The notes beneath the pieces are model-generated. The model made no database searches, was not told the origin of the DNA, and worked only from the letters and a program-made list of their open reading frames with translations. Below, one piece after another: positions 8,912-15,922 of a DNA stretch of 42,076 bases; position 1 is the first letter of the stretch; every line of letters starts with the position of its first letter. The position numbers and the translations under genes were made by a program. The stretch is from Sulfuritalea sp. (GTDB lineage Bacteria; Pseudomonadota; Gammaproteobacteria; Burkholderiales; Rhodocyclaceae): the NCBI GenBank assembly GCA_023229545.1, contig JALNZB010000031.1:1-42076 (forward strand), in the 5' to 3' direction.

Positions 8912-9621
8912 AACAGTTCTGGAGATGGTCGCCGCGACACTGGCTTTTCCAAAGGCCGGTGGAGGTCTTTCTGAGCTCGACGAGTTCGCTCGGGAACGAG
9001 CGCCTGGCGGTCAAGGAGGCGCTCGACGAGGGCGCTTACCGACTGTTCTGTTTCGAGGAGCATCCGGCGGAAAAACGCAGCCCCAAAACCGTCTGCGCGG
9101 AAAAGATCGATCAGGCTGACGTGTTTCTCGGACTGATCGGTCCCGACTTTGGCTCGCCCCTGCCTGACAACCCAAACTGCGGGATCGTGCAATGGGAATT
9201 CGAGCGGGCCCGCGACCGGGCGGAACAGTCCGCGCTGGAACTCAAACCCTATGTCCGGCGCGGCGCGCTGGATGCGGCCTCCGATCAACGCCAGCGCCAA
9301 TTCATCGAGCGCATAACCGCCTTCGATACCGGCTTGTGGGTCAAGTGGTTCGCCGATCCGGGTGAGCTTAAGACCCTCGTCGAAAGAGAGATGCGCGAAT
9401 GGCTGGAAGCTACCGGCGAGGCGTTCGCCCGACCGGACAACGACCTGAGTCGGTTTGCCTCCCGTTTGCTTACTCCAGTCGCGCTCGTCGCGGTCAGCGC
9501 CAGCCTCGTTGCCGGATTTCTTGGAATAAAGGGCTCCATCACCCCCACTTCGGCCTTGCTCGCCGCATTGGTCTCGATCGCAATCATTCTCGCCTGCCTT
9601 TCCCTGCACAAGCAGGTTTGA
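8908..9621 (+). CDS. DUF4062 domain protein with two C-terminal membrane helices
   Basis: 237 residues from the ATG at 8908, which overlaps the previous stop (ATGA). Residues 18-110 match DUF4062: VEVFLSSTSSLGNERLAV, then ADVFLGLIGPDFG, then VQWEFERA with a conserved Glu. DUF4062 has a TIR/flavodoxin-like fold and is found at the N-terminus of bacterial NTPases and effectors. Two hydrophobic helices at about 187-207 and 213-232 form a C-terminal hairpin, so the protein is anchored with the DUF4062 domain in the cytoplasm. Membrane-anchored DUF4062 without an NTPase is uncommon (inference from general family knowledge). It is probably co-transcribed with its neighbours on both sides. Confidence 0.78.
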   Translation: MKQFWRWSPRHWLFQRPVEVFLSSTSSLGNERLAVKEALDEGAYRLFCFEEHPAEKRSPKTVCAEKIDQADVFLGLIGPDFGSPLPDNPNCGIVQWEFERARDRAEQSALELKPYVRRGALDAASDQRQRQFIERITAFDTGLWVKWFADPGELKTLVEREMREWLEATGEAFARPDNDLSRFASRLLTPVALVAVSASLVAGFLGIKGSITPTSALLAALVSIAIILACLSLHKQV

Positions 9622-9636
9622 TGGAGTCACACTAAA

Positions 9637-10227
9637 ATGGCTGAAGACCCGACAGAACATCATCCCGACGCGCCGGATAAGCGCATCGAACGCGCGACGG
9701 CACGGGAAATCGAGCGGCGCAAACGGCTACTCCAGGTTTACGCCGGCTTCATGGCGGTGCCCGTGCTGATAATTGTCGCGATCATCGTGTGGGGAGGACG
9801 CGGTATCGAAGGGCAACGGCCTTCCGATAGCCCAGTAGGTATCAAGCAGGCTCCGGTCCTGGACGAGAATCTGCGTCGCCGCGTCGATGAAATATCGCTA
9901 AAGCAAGCCCAAACCGCCGCCGATTTGCATACGACCACAAGTCTCGCGAAAAATGTGGAGCGCGCACTGAATACCGCCAGCATGCCCTCGCGTCCGTCGC
10001 CAACCCCGAGCGAAATACGCGAAGCCTGGCGCGAGTACGCGCTACGAATTGATCGCATCGAGAAGAATCAGCAAACGATCGCGATGCAGTTGAAGGAAAT
10101 AACGCAACGCATTGATAGTTCCGCGGACCTCGAAAAGCGGCCGCGCCGACTTCCCGATCCGACGTCTGTCCGCGAAGGCGCATCGGTCGCCGTCCCGCCG
10201 GCGCCGACTCCCTCCGCGCCGGACTAG
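9637..10227 (+). CDS. Single-pass membrane protein of unknown function
   Basis: 196 residues; starts 15 bases after the DUF4062 gene. The basic N-terminus (RATAREIERRKRLL) is followed by one membrane helix at about 35-53 (VYAGFMAVPVLIIVAIIVWG). A largely helical, probably coiled-coil periplasmic region comes next (about 70-165), with a Pro-rich tail ending PPAPTPSAPD. No family is recognised. Its position as last gene of the island operon and its membrane location suggest a partner of the DUF4062 or patatin membrane proteins. Confidence 0.65.
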   Translation: MAEDPTEHHPDAPDKRIERATAREIERRKRLLQVYAGFMAVPVLIIVAIIVWGGRGIEGQRPSDSPVGIKQAPVLDENLRRRVDEISLKQAQTAADLHTTTSLAKNVERALNTASMPSRPSPTPSEIREAWREYALRIDRIEKNQQTIAMQLKEITQRIDSSADLEKRPRRLPDPTSVREGASVAVPPAPTPSAPD

Positions 10228-10243
10228 TCGGCCCCCAGGCCGG

Positions 10244-10582
10244 TCAAATCGCGGCTTCGTTGGCCTCGCCGGTACGGATGCGCACCACCTGTTCCACGGC
10301 GGAGACGAAAATCTTGCCGTCGCCGATCTTGCCGGTGCGTGCCGCCTTGATGATGGCCTCGATGGCGATCTCCACGGTCGCCTCGGCGACAACGATCTCG
10401 AGCTTGATCTTGGGCAGGAAATCGACCACGTACTCGGCGCCGCGATACAGCTCGGTATGGCCCTTCTGCCGACCGAAACCCTTGACCTCGGTAACGGTCA
10501 GACCCGTCACCCCTACCTCCGAAAGCGCCTCGCGAACTTCGTCGAGTTTGAACGGCTTGATGATGGCTTCGATCTTCTTCAT
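10244..10582 (-). CDS. glnB: Nitrogen regulatory protein P-II
   Basis: 112 residues, full length. It starts MKKIEAIIKPFKL and has the T-loop with the uridylylation site Tyr51 (GHTELYRGAEYVVDF). It also has the GKIGDGKIFV and RIRTGE signatures of the ATP/2-oxoglutarate site. P-II senses 2-oxoglutarate and adenylate charge and controls glutamine synthetase adenylylation and NtrB. It is closer to GlnB than GlnK because no amtB lies beside it. It follows nadE on the same strand with 91 bases between them, an arrangement common in betaproteobacteria. Confidence 0.95.
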   Translation of the reverse strand: MKKIEAIIKPFKLDEVREALSEVGVTGLTVTEVKGFGRQKGHTELYRGAEYVVDFLPKIKLEIVVAEATVEIAIEAIIKAARTGKIGDGKIFVSAVEQVVRIRTGEANEAAI

Positions 10583-10640
10583 TTAGCTAATCCCTCAATA
10601 TCAATTTTCTGAAGCCGCGCAGGCGGCTGAACCCGAGTCA

Positions 10641-10661
10641 CCCCCTTCCCCGGGAAGGGGG
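10641..10661. terminator. GC hairpin between nadE and glnB
   Basis: CCCCCTTCC, loop CCG, then GGAAGGGGG: a perfect nine-base stem. It lies after the nadE stop and before glnB, without a T-run, so partial attenuation is more likely than full termination. Confidence 0.45.
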
Positions 10662-10673
10662 CGGGGGGATGGC

Positions 10674-12296
10674 TCACCATTCTTCGGCGTAAGCCGATGT
10701 TATCGGATAGCGCCAATCCTTGCCGAACCCGCGTTGCGTAATGCGGATGCCGACCGGGGACTGGCGGCGCTTGTACTCGTTCTTCTTCAGCATACCAACC
10801 ACCTTGCGCACATCGACTTCGTTGTAGCCGCTGGCAATGATCTGGCGCGGGCTTTCATCGCGCTCCATGTAGGCTTCGATGATGGCATCGAGCACTGCGT
10901 AGGGCGGCAGCGTGTCCTGATCGGTCTGGCCGGGCTTGAGTTCGGCCGAAGGCGGGCGCGTGATGATGTTCTGCGGGATCACCCCGGAGACCGTGTTGCG
11001 GTAATGCGCGAGGTCGTAGACGAAAGTCTTCGCCACATCCTTGATCACCGCAAAGCCGCCGGCCATGTCGCCGTACAGCGTGGCATAGCCGACCGCCATT
11101 TCGCTCTTGTTGCCGGTGGTCAGCACGATGCGCCCGGTGCGATTGGACAGCGCCATCAGCAGCATGCCGCGAATGCGCGCCTGCAGGTTTTCGTCGGTGG
11201 TGTCCCAGTCCGGCTTCGGTCCAAGTTTGGCAAAAGTCGGCGCCAGCAAGGCGGCGAATTGATCCATCGCGGCAGCAATCGGAATCTCGTCATATTGCAC
11301 GCCGAGACGCCGCACCATCTCGCGCGAATCGTCGAGGCTCATCTGCGCCGTCCATGGCGACGGCATCATCACGCAGCGCACCTGGTCCGCGCCCAGCGCA
11401 TCGACGGCAATCGCCAGCGTCAGCGCCGAATCGATGCCGCCGGAAAGACCGATGATGGCGCCGGGAAAACCGTTCTTGCCGAGGTAGTCGGCCACGCCCA
11501 GCTTCAGCGCGGCATAGGCTTCGGCCTCGCGCGACGGCGGCTCGACCATCAGGCCCGGCAGCAGGTGGCCATCGGCGAAGTCGATGAACTCCAGCGCCTC
11601 GACAAAGGCCGGCAACTGGTGCGTGAGCCGGCCCTGGCCATCCATCGCAAACGACGCGCCGTCGAACACCAGTTCGTCCTGCCCGCCTACCAGATTGGCA
11701 TAGATGACGGGTTTGCCGGTGGCCGTTACGCGTTCGCGCAACACCTCGTAGCGTCGCGCCTGCTTGTTCATGTGAAAGGGCGAGGCATTGAGCGTCAGCA
11801 TCAGTTCCGCCCCGGCCAGCGAAGCGGCCTCGGCCGCGCCCGACTCCCAGACATCGGCGCAGATCGCCAGCCCGCAGCGCACGCCGTTGAGGTCGATCAC
11901 ACAGGGTTCCGTCCCCGCCGCGAAGTAACGCTCCTCGTCAAATACCTCGTAGTTGGGCAGACGCAGCTTGCGGTAGGTCGCCACCACCCGGCCATTGGCC
12001 AGCAGGGAAGCGGCGTTGTAACGCTTGCCCTGCGACTCCTCGGCATAACCCAGCACTCTCGGCAGCGGCGCGGCGCGGGCCAGGGCTTCGACTTGCGCGG
12101 CGCAGGCGCGGTAGAAATCCGGTCGCATCAGAAGGTCTTCGGGCGGGTAGCCGCACAACGCCAATTCCGGCGTCAACAACACATCCGCCCCGCCATCGCG
12201 GGCGCGGGCAGCGAACTCCAGGATGCGACCGGCATTGCCGGCAAGATCGCCGACATGGGCGTTGAACTGGGCGATGGCGACGCGAAGACGTTTCAT
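10674..12296 (-). CDS. nadE: Glutamine-dependent NAD+ synthetase
   Basis: 540 residues from the ATG at 12296 (MKRLRVAIAQFN); in-frame sequence farther upstream does not belong to the family. The N-terminal nitrilase-type glutaminase domain (about 1-250) has the Glu in LTPELALCGYPPEDLL, the Lys in RKLRLPNYEVFDE and the Cys in GLAICADVWE. The C-terminal synthetase domain has the ATP pyrophosphatase loop IGLSGGIDSALT and TTGNKSEMAVGYATLYGD. It makes NAD+ from deamido-NAD+ using glutamine as ammonia donor, in the cytoplasm. It is a housekeeping gene; its closeness to the TIR gene is probably chance. Confidence 0.94.
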   Translation of the reverse strand: MKRLRVAIAQFNAHVGDLAGNAGRILEFAARARDGGADVLLTPELALCGYPPEDLLMRPDFYRACAAQVEALARAAPLPRVLGYAEESQGKRYNAASLLANGRVVATYRKLRLPNYEVFDEERYFAAGTEPCVIDLNGVRCGLAICADVWESGAAEAASLAGAELMLTLNASPFHMNKQARRYEVLRERVTATGKPVIYANLVGGQDELVFDGASFAMDGQGRLTHQLPAFVEALEFIDFADGHLLPGLMVEPPSREAEAYAALKLGVADYLGKNGFPGAIIGLSGGIDSALTLAIAVDALGADQVRCVMMPSPWTAQMSLDDSREMVRRLGVQYDEIPIAAAMDQFAALLAPTFAKLGPKPDWDTTDENLQARIRGMLLMALSNRTGRIVLTTGNKSEMAVGYATLYGDMAGGFAVIKDVAKTFVYDLAHYRNTVSGVIPQNIITRPPSAELKPGQTDQDTLPPYAVLDAIIEAYMERDESPRQIIASGYNEVDVRKVVGMLKKNEYKRRQSPVGIRITQRGFGKDWRYPITSAYAEEW

Positions 12297-12308
12297 GGAC
12301 CTATCCTG

Positions 12309-12335
12309 GGATACCGTCCCTGCCCAAAGGGACGG
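12309..12335. repeat. Hairpin element in nadE leader (GGATACCGTCCC type)
   Basis: CCGTCCC (12314-12320) pairs with GGGACGG (12329-12335). The 12-base word GGATACCGTCCC at its left end recurs exactly at 35617-35628, where it is again followed by a GGGAC arm and ACATAA. It may be a small dispersed palindromic element. Confidence 0.35.
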
Positions 12336-12513
12336 GGACATAACTATAACGGATGAAGGACAAGCCGGGATGATGCCCAACGATAGCCACGGTCTATGCA
12401 GACGATTATCACAATTCAATTGAGCAATCCAGCGCAGCGGCCTACCATTGGCTCGTCAGCTTTCCCAGCCCGGGATGAGTCGACGACACACGCAGACTCT
12501 TGGAACGGAGAAA

Positions 12514-13017
12514 ATGGAAATGAAAGAGAACAAACTCAAAAAGGCGGCCAAGCTCGACATCGGCATCTCCGACACCGACCGCGCCAAAATCGCTCTGGGT
12601 CTGTCCGGCCTGCTCGCCGACAGCTACACGCTGTACCTGACCACGCACAACTTCCACTGGAACGTCACCGGCCCGATGTTCAACACCCTGCACTTGATGT
12701 TCATGGGCCAATACACCGAGCAGTGGACCGCGCTCGACCTGATCGCCGAGCGCATCCGCGCCCTTGGTCACCCGGCGCCCGGCACCTACAAGGAGTTCGT
12801 CAAGCTGGCCAGCATCAAGGAAATCGAAGGCGTGCCCCGCGCGATGGACATGGTGCGCCACCTTGTCGCCGCGCAGGAAGCCACTGCGCGCACGGCGCGC
12901 AAGCTGTTCCCGCTGGTGGAAAAGGCCAACGACCAGCCGACCGCCGACCTGCTGACGCAGCGCATCGAGGTGCATGAGAAAACGGCGTGGATGCTGCGCA
13001 GTATGCTGGAGGAGTGA
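12514..13017 (+). CDS. Dps-family ferritin-like protein
   Basis: 167 residues from the ATG at 12514, which has GGAACGGAG upstream; an earlier in-frame ATG (12448) has none. It is a four-helix protein of normal Dps length. Ligand-like residues are His48 in HNFHWNVTG, His60 in NTLHLMF, and Asp75 and Glu79 in LDLIAERIRALG. Dps proteins form 12-mers that oxidise iron with peroxide and protect DNA. The acidic residue usually four positions after the second His is Met64 here, so the ferroxidase site may be altered. It is transcribed alone, divergent from nadE and convergent with the rhodanese gene. Confidence 0.88.
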   Translation: MEMKENKLKKAAKLDIGISDTDRAKIALGLSGLLADSYTLYLTTHNFHWNVTGPMFNTLHLMFMGQYTEQWTALDLIAERIRALGHPAPGTYKEFVKLASIKEIEGVPRAMDMVRHLVAAQEATARTARKLFPLVEKANDQPTADLLTQRIEVHEKTAWMLRSMLEE

Positions 13018-13040
13018 TCAACAGCCTTGCATGACTGGCG

Positions 13041-13505
13041 TCAGCAGGTATTCGACGTTCGGCAACTTGCCATGTGCTGCCCCAGCGGCTGGATGGCTCG
13101 GCCATCCCTGGCCCATGCGGTGATGCCGTTGGTTACGTTATAGACTTTTGCGTACCCGGCCTGGTTGCTGAGAAATTGACTCACGGCTTTGGTGCGATTG
13201 CCGGTGCGGCAGATGACGATGACCGGATCGCCGGGCTTGGCGATGGTGCGGGCCTTTTCGAGCCAGGAGCCAGGATCGGCACTCCCCCGCTCGTCGAAGA
13301 ATGTCAGCAAACGACTGCCCGGCACAATGCCCGTTTGCTGCCACTCCGGGGCCGTACGGATGTCGATGAGAGGAACACCCGCGGCAACCAGCCTTGCAAG
13401 CTCGCCGTTATCAATATCAATCACCACAGCTTCTGCACTCCCGGCGGCAAAAAGACCACAATACAGTGCGACGATCCGTGCGGTTTTCAATCCTGGCAAA
13501 TTCAT
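13041..13505 (-). CDS. Periplasmic rhodanese-like protein
   Basis: 154 residues with a signal peptide (about 1-26, hydrophobic core ARIVALYCGLFAAG, cleavage after SAEA). One rhodanese domain is present with LIDIRTAPEW and the active-site loop VICRTGNRT, whose Cys carries persulfide. The protein is probably exported. It is divergent from the NifX-like gene, with 155 bases between them that hold a tandem repeat and a perfect palindrome, so the two may be co-regulated. The substrate is unknown. Confidence 0.85.
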   Translation of the reverse strand: MNLPGLKTARIVALYCGLFAAGSAEAVVIDIDNGELARLVAAGVPLIDIRTAPEWQQTGIVPGSRLLTFFDERGSADPGSWLEKARTIAKPGDPVIVICRTGNRTKAVSQFLSNQAGYAKVYNVTNGITAWARDGRAIQPLGQHMASCRTSNTC

Positions 13506-13553
13506 TGTTGCGTACCTTTCTGTTCCTGGCTGAAGCGACCAACGGCGCCCAAA

Positions 13554-13581
13554 CGGTCATGACTGCGCGGTCATGACTGCG
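13554..13581. repeat. 14-bp tandem duplication in divergent promoter region
   Basis: CGGTCATGACTGCG occurs twice, back to back. Each copy contains the palindrome GTCATGAC. It lies between the rhodanese and NifX-like starts, close to the palindrome at 13592, and could be a double regulator site. Confidence 0.6.
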
Positions 13582-13591
13582 CCCCAAGTAT

Positions 13592-13607
13592 ATTAGTGTA
13601 CACTAAT
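13592..13607. promoter_or_regulatory. Perfect 16-bp palindrome, candidate operator
   Basis: ATTAGTGTACACTAAT, symmetrical over its whole length and AT-rich in a GC-rich context. It lies 54 bases before the NifX-like start and 87 bases before the rhodanese start on the other strand. The shape fits a dimeric TetR-like or similar repressor, but the regulator is not in the window. Confidence 0.55.
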
Positions 13608-13660
13608 GCACGAAGCGCGTCGCAAGCAAGAGACGCGGACGCCCCAACCCGGAGACACCC

Positions 13661-14062
13661 ATGCGCATCGCAATAACCAGCCAGAATTTCCGTACCGTCA
13701 CCGGCCATGCCGGACGGGCGCGCCGTTTCATTGTTTTCGATGCCGACGGCATCGCTCCGCCGCGTGAGGTCGAACGACTCGATCTTGACGCCAATATGGC
13801 CATCCATGGCTTCGATCATCGCGCCCGCCATCCTCTCGACGACATGGACGTGCTGATCACCGGCGGTGCCGGCGAAGGTTTTGTCCGCCATCTGGCGGCG
13901 CGGGGCGTGCGGGTGGTGGCAACCGGCGAGAGCGATCCTCTCCTGGCCGTGCAAGCCTTCCTGGCCGGACGGACAAGATCAGCCAGCGAAGGCTGCAACC
14001 ACGACCACAGCGATCTTGACGGCCACGGCGAGGCCGGACACTCATGCGGTTGCCACGGCTAA
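13661..14062 (+). CDS. NifX/NafY-like dinitrogenase cofactor-biosynthesis domain protein
   Basis: 133 residues, GGAGA before the ATG. It matches the small NifX/NifB C-terminal-type domain (Pfam Nitro_FeMo-Co): MRIAITSQNF, TGHAGRARRFIVFD, DVLITGGAGEGFVRHL and GVRVVATGES. A His/Cys-rich tail (CNHDHSD...GHSCGCHG) could bind metal. The family handles iron-molybdenum or related metal clusters, but no nif genes are seen nearby, so this is one of the many stand-alone members with unknown client. It probably answers to the palindrome upstream. Confidence 0.8.
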   Translation: MRIAITSQNFRTVTGHAGRARRFIVFDADGIAPPREVERLDLDANMAIHGFDHRARHPLDDMDVLITGGAGEGFVRHLAARGVRVVATGESDPLLAVQAFLAGRTRSASEGCNHDHSDLDGHGEAGHSCGCHG

Positions 14063-14146
14063 CGGCAACGCCGTCCAAAGAGCCTCGTTCCGTCGTGCGA
14101 TGCCGGTAAGATTGCGGCTGTTCATTTTTCGTCATGTACCACCCTT

Positions 14147-14749
14147 ATGGTTTACAAGCAATTTGCGGCTCTGGTTATCTGCCTGTTATGGGCATCCGTT
14201 GGCGGGGCTGCGTGCCGTCAACACCAACTTACAAACCCGGCACAGGTGAAGATCGAGGGCGATTCGGTGATGATCGTCGTCCACCAGTCTTCAACTTACG
14301 ACGCTCGTTTCGCCACGAAACGCGGCGTCGACGAAGCGGTGAGATTCGCCAAGAGCAAAAAAATCCCGGTGATCTATCTTCAGGACGAAACGCCGGATGA
14401 GTATTACTTCATGGAAGACTGCCATCCGGATCACTGGGTGCTCTCTCACGGAGGAGAAATCAGCTTCGAGGTTTTGCCCTCGCATCTTTACATCGTCGGC
14501 GGTCATCTTGAGTTGTGCATGTCGACCGCGTTTGAGAGGGTGTTCGATACGACGCCGGGCTCCAGCTTTACCTACTCGGCTTCGAAGCCCGCGTCTTCGA
14601 TCGCCTGCGTCAGTTGCGCGCGATTTACTTTCGCCGCGTCGAAGTCGATCCAGTTGCGCCACATCGGCAATTGCCTGAAATCCGATCCGACTTACGACAA
14701 AAGTGTCGCCGATGCGCTGGGTATCGCGCTGTCCGAGGTGCCGGCGTAA
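14147..14749 (+). CDS. Putative exported protein of unknown function
   Basis: 200 residues beginning MVYKQFAALVICLLWASVGG, a probable signal peptide cleaved near residue 22. No family is recognised. The middle region (VIYLQDETPDEYYFMEDCHPDHW) looks like a real folded protein. Six cysteines remain after the signal, so disulfides are possible. Residues about 142-170 are encoded by DNA whose opposite strand codes for the end of a copper-chaperone (HMA) domain, so the C-terminus may have arisen by insertion or overprinting. No good ribosome site is seen, so the start is uncertain. Confidence 0.6.
   Translation: MVYKQFAALVICLLWASVGGAACRQHQLTNPAQVKIEGDSVMIVVHQSSTYDARFATKRGVDEAVRFAKSKKIPVIYLQDETPDEYYFMEDCHPDHWVLSHGGEISFEVLPSHLYIVGGHLELCMSTAFERVFDTTPGSSFTYSASKPASSIACVSCARFTFAASKSIQLRHIGNCLKSDPTYDKSVADALGIALSEVPA
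14572..14652 (-). pseudogene. Fossil of a heavy-metal-associated (CopZ/MerP-like) domain, 3' end
   Basis: On the minus strand the frame reads I-D-F-D-A-A-K-V-N-R-A-Q-L and continues to E-D-A-G-F-E-A-E-stop (TAG at 14572-14574). This is the last third of an HMA domain: 15 of 25 residues are identical to the copZ product at 17937-18143. Upstream on that strand there is no CxxC metal site or plausible N-terminus, so it is a fragment. It lies antisense inside the exported-protein gene. Confidence 0.65.
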
Positions 14750-14762
14750 GCGGCAGGCAGAC

Positions 14763-14788
14763 GCGCTGGCACGCCGTCTCGCCAGCGC
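14763..14788. terminator. Bidirectional hairpin between convergent genes
   Basis: GCGCTGGC, ten-base loop, then GCCAGCGC. It lies between the exported-protein stop (14749) and the histidine-kinase stop (14801), where a shared terminator is expected. Its right arm is part of the dispersed 14-base word. Confidence 0.5.
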
Positions 14789-14793
14789 CGACT
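14780..14793 (-). repeat. Dispersed word CGCCAGCGCCGACT, copy after kinase stop
   Basis: Exact copy; in the direction of the kinase gene it reads AGTCGGCGCTGGCG and begins 7 bases after the stop codon. Confidence 0.6.
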
Positions 14794-14800
14794 GTCATGT

Positions 14801-15922
14801 TCAGCCGCGCGGCAGGCACAGGCTGACGACAAGTCCGCCGCCGGAACGGTTGCGCGCCACGACCGTTCCCCGATGCCGCTGCATCACGCTTTTCGTGATG
14901 GCCAGCCCAAGCCCGTAGCCCTCGCCTCGATGGGCTGCGCCGACGCCGCGATAGAAGGGCTCGAAGATCGAAGCGAGTTCCGCGTCCGCCACGCCCGGCC
15001 CGCGATCGGCGACATCGATGCAACATACATCGGCGTCGACGCGACTGCATACCTCGACCGACCCGCCCCACGGCGAGTGCTTCACGGCGTTGCGCAGGAC
15101 ATTTTCCAGGGCGCGGCGCAGCAGATCGGCGTCGCCGCGCAGCTTTGATGCGGCGCCCAGCGCAAGCTGCACGCCGACGCCCTGCGCTTCGGCTTCGACC
15201 CCCACATCTTCGGCAATCTCGGCAACCAGTTCGTCCAGATCAAGACTTTCCATCCGGTCATCGCCGACGCCGGCATCGAGCCGCGCCAGGGTCAGCAATT
15301 CGCCCACCAGGCGATCCATGCGCCCGGTGTCGCGCTCGATGCGTTCAAGCATTTCCGCCGCGCGCTCCGGCTGCTGCCGCATCAGGTCGGCGGCCGCCTG
15401 CAGGCGCGCCAGCGGAGAACGCAGTTCATGCGAGACGTCGTGCAGCAACCGGCGCTGGCCATCCATCAGCGCCTGCAGGCGGTCGGCCATGCGGTCGAAA
15501 TCCGCGCCGAGATCGGCCAGCTCGTCGCGGCGCCGACCCATCGACCGGCCGATGCGCGTTTCCAGCCGGCCGCCGGCAAGTGCCTCGAACGCAGTGCGCA
15601 AACCGCGAATGGAACGGGCGAAATACCAGGCCAGCAGCGCCGCGAAGATCAGGCTGACCACGCTGCCGGCGAGCAATGGCATCAGCGGCGGCAGGAATGG
15701 CCGGGGTGGCGGCAGGTGGCCATGACGCAGCGGTGAATCTCCATGGGGCGGCAGCGGTGGATGTCCATCGATGCCCGGCGGCGGTGCAAAAGGTGGCGGC
15801 GCGGGCGGTCCGGCCTCGAATTGGTTCGGCCGCAAGGCCCATATCGCCACGCCGACACCCAGCGAGGTGACGACCTGTGCCAGCCAAAAAACCAGGAAAA
15901 ATTTCCAGAACAGGCGGCCCAT
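14801..15922 (-). CDS. Sensor histidine kinase, CpxA-like
   Basis: 373 residues from the ATG at 15922, which overlaps the response-regulator stop by one base (TGATG). TM1 is about 5-30. A short Pro/His-rich periplasmic loop (31-78; HPPLPPHGD, RHGHLPPPRP) could sense metal or envelope state. TM2 is about 80-103, then HAMP. HisKA carries the phospho-acceptor His165 in HDVSHELRSPLARL. The ATPase domain has ENVLRNAVKHS, DRGPGV and GEGYGLGLAI. It autophosphorylates and passes phosphate to the neighbouring regulator. The Cpx assignment rests on the regulator and on the CpxR-type boxes nearby. Confidence 0.88.
   Translation of the reverse strand: MGRLFWKFFLVFWLAQVVTSLGVGVAIWALRPNQFEAGPPAPPPFAPPPGIDGHPPLPPHGDSPLRHGHLPPPRPFLPPLMPLLAGSVVSLIFAALLAWYFARSIRGLRTAFEALAGGRLETRIGRSMGRRRDELADLGADFDRMADRLQALMDGQRRLLHDVSHELRSPLARLQAAADLMRQQPERAAEMLERIERDTGRMDRLVGELLTLARLDAGVGDDRMESLDLDELVAEIAEDVGVEAEAQGVGVQLALGAASKLRGDADLLRRALENVLRNAVKHSPWGGSVEVCSRVDADVCCIDVADRGPGVADAELASIFEPFYRGVGAAHRGEGYGLGLAITKSVMQRHRGTVVARNRSGGGLVVSLCLPRG

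Noticed and set aside
10674..12296. nadE as part of the TIR system (NAD+ resupply)
   Set aside because: It is on the opposite strand in a conserved housekeeping pair with glnB; adjacency to a TIR gene is most simply chance.
13661..14062. NifX-like gene as evidence for nitrogen fixation
   Set aside because: Stand-alone members of this family are common in non-fixing bacteria, and no other nif gene is in the window.
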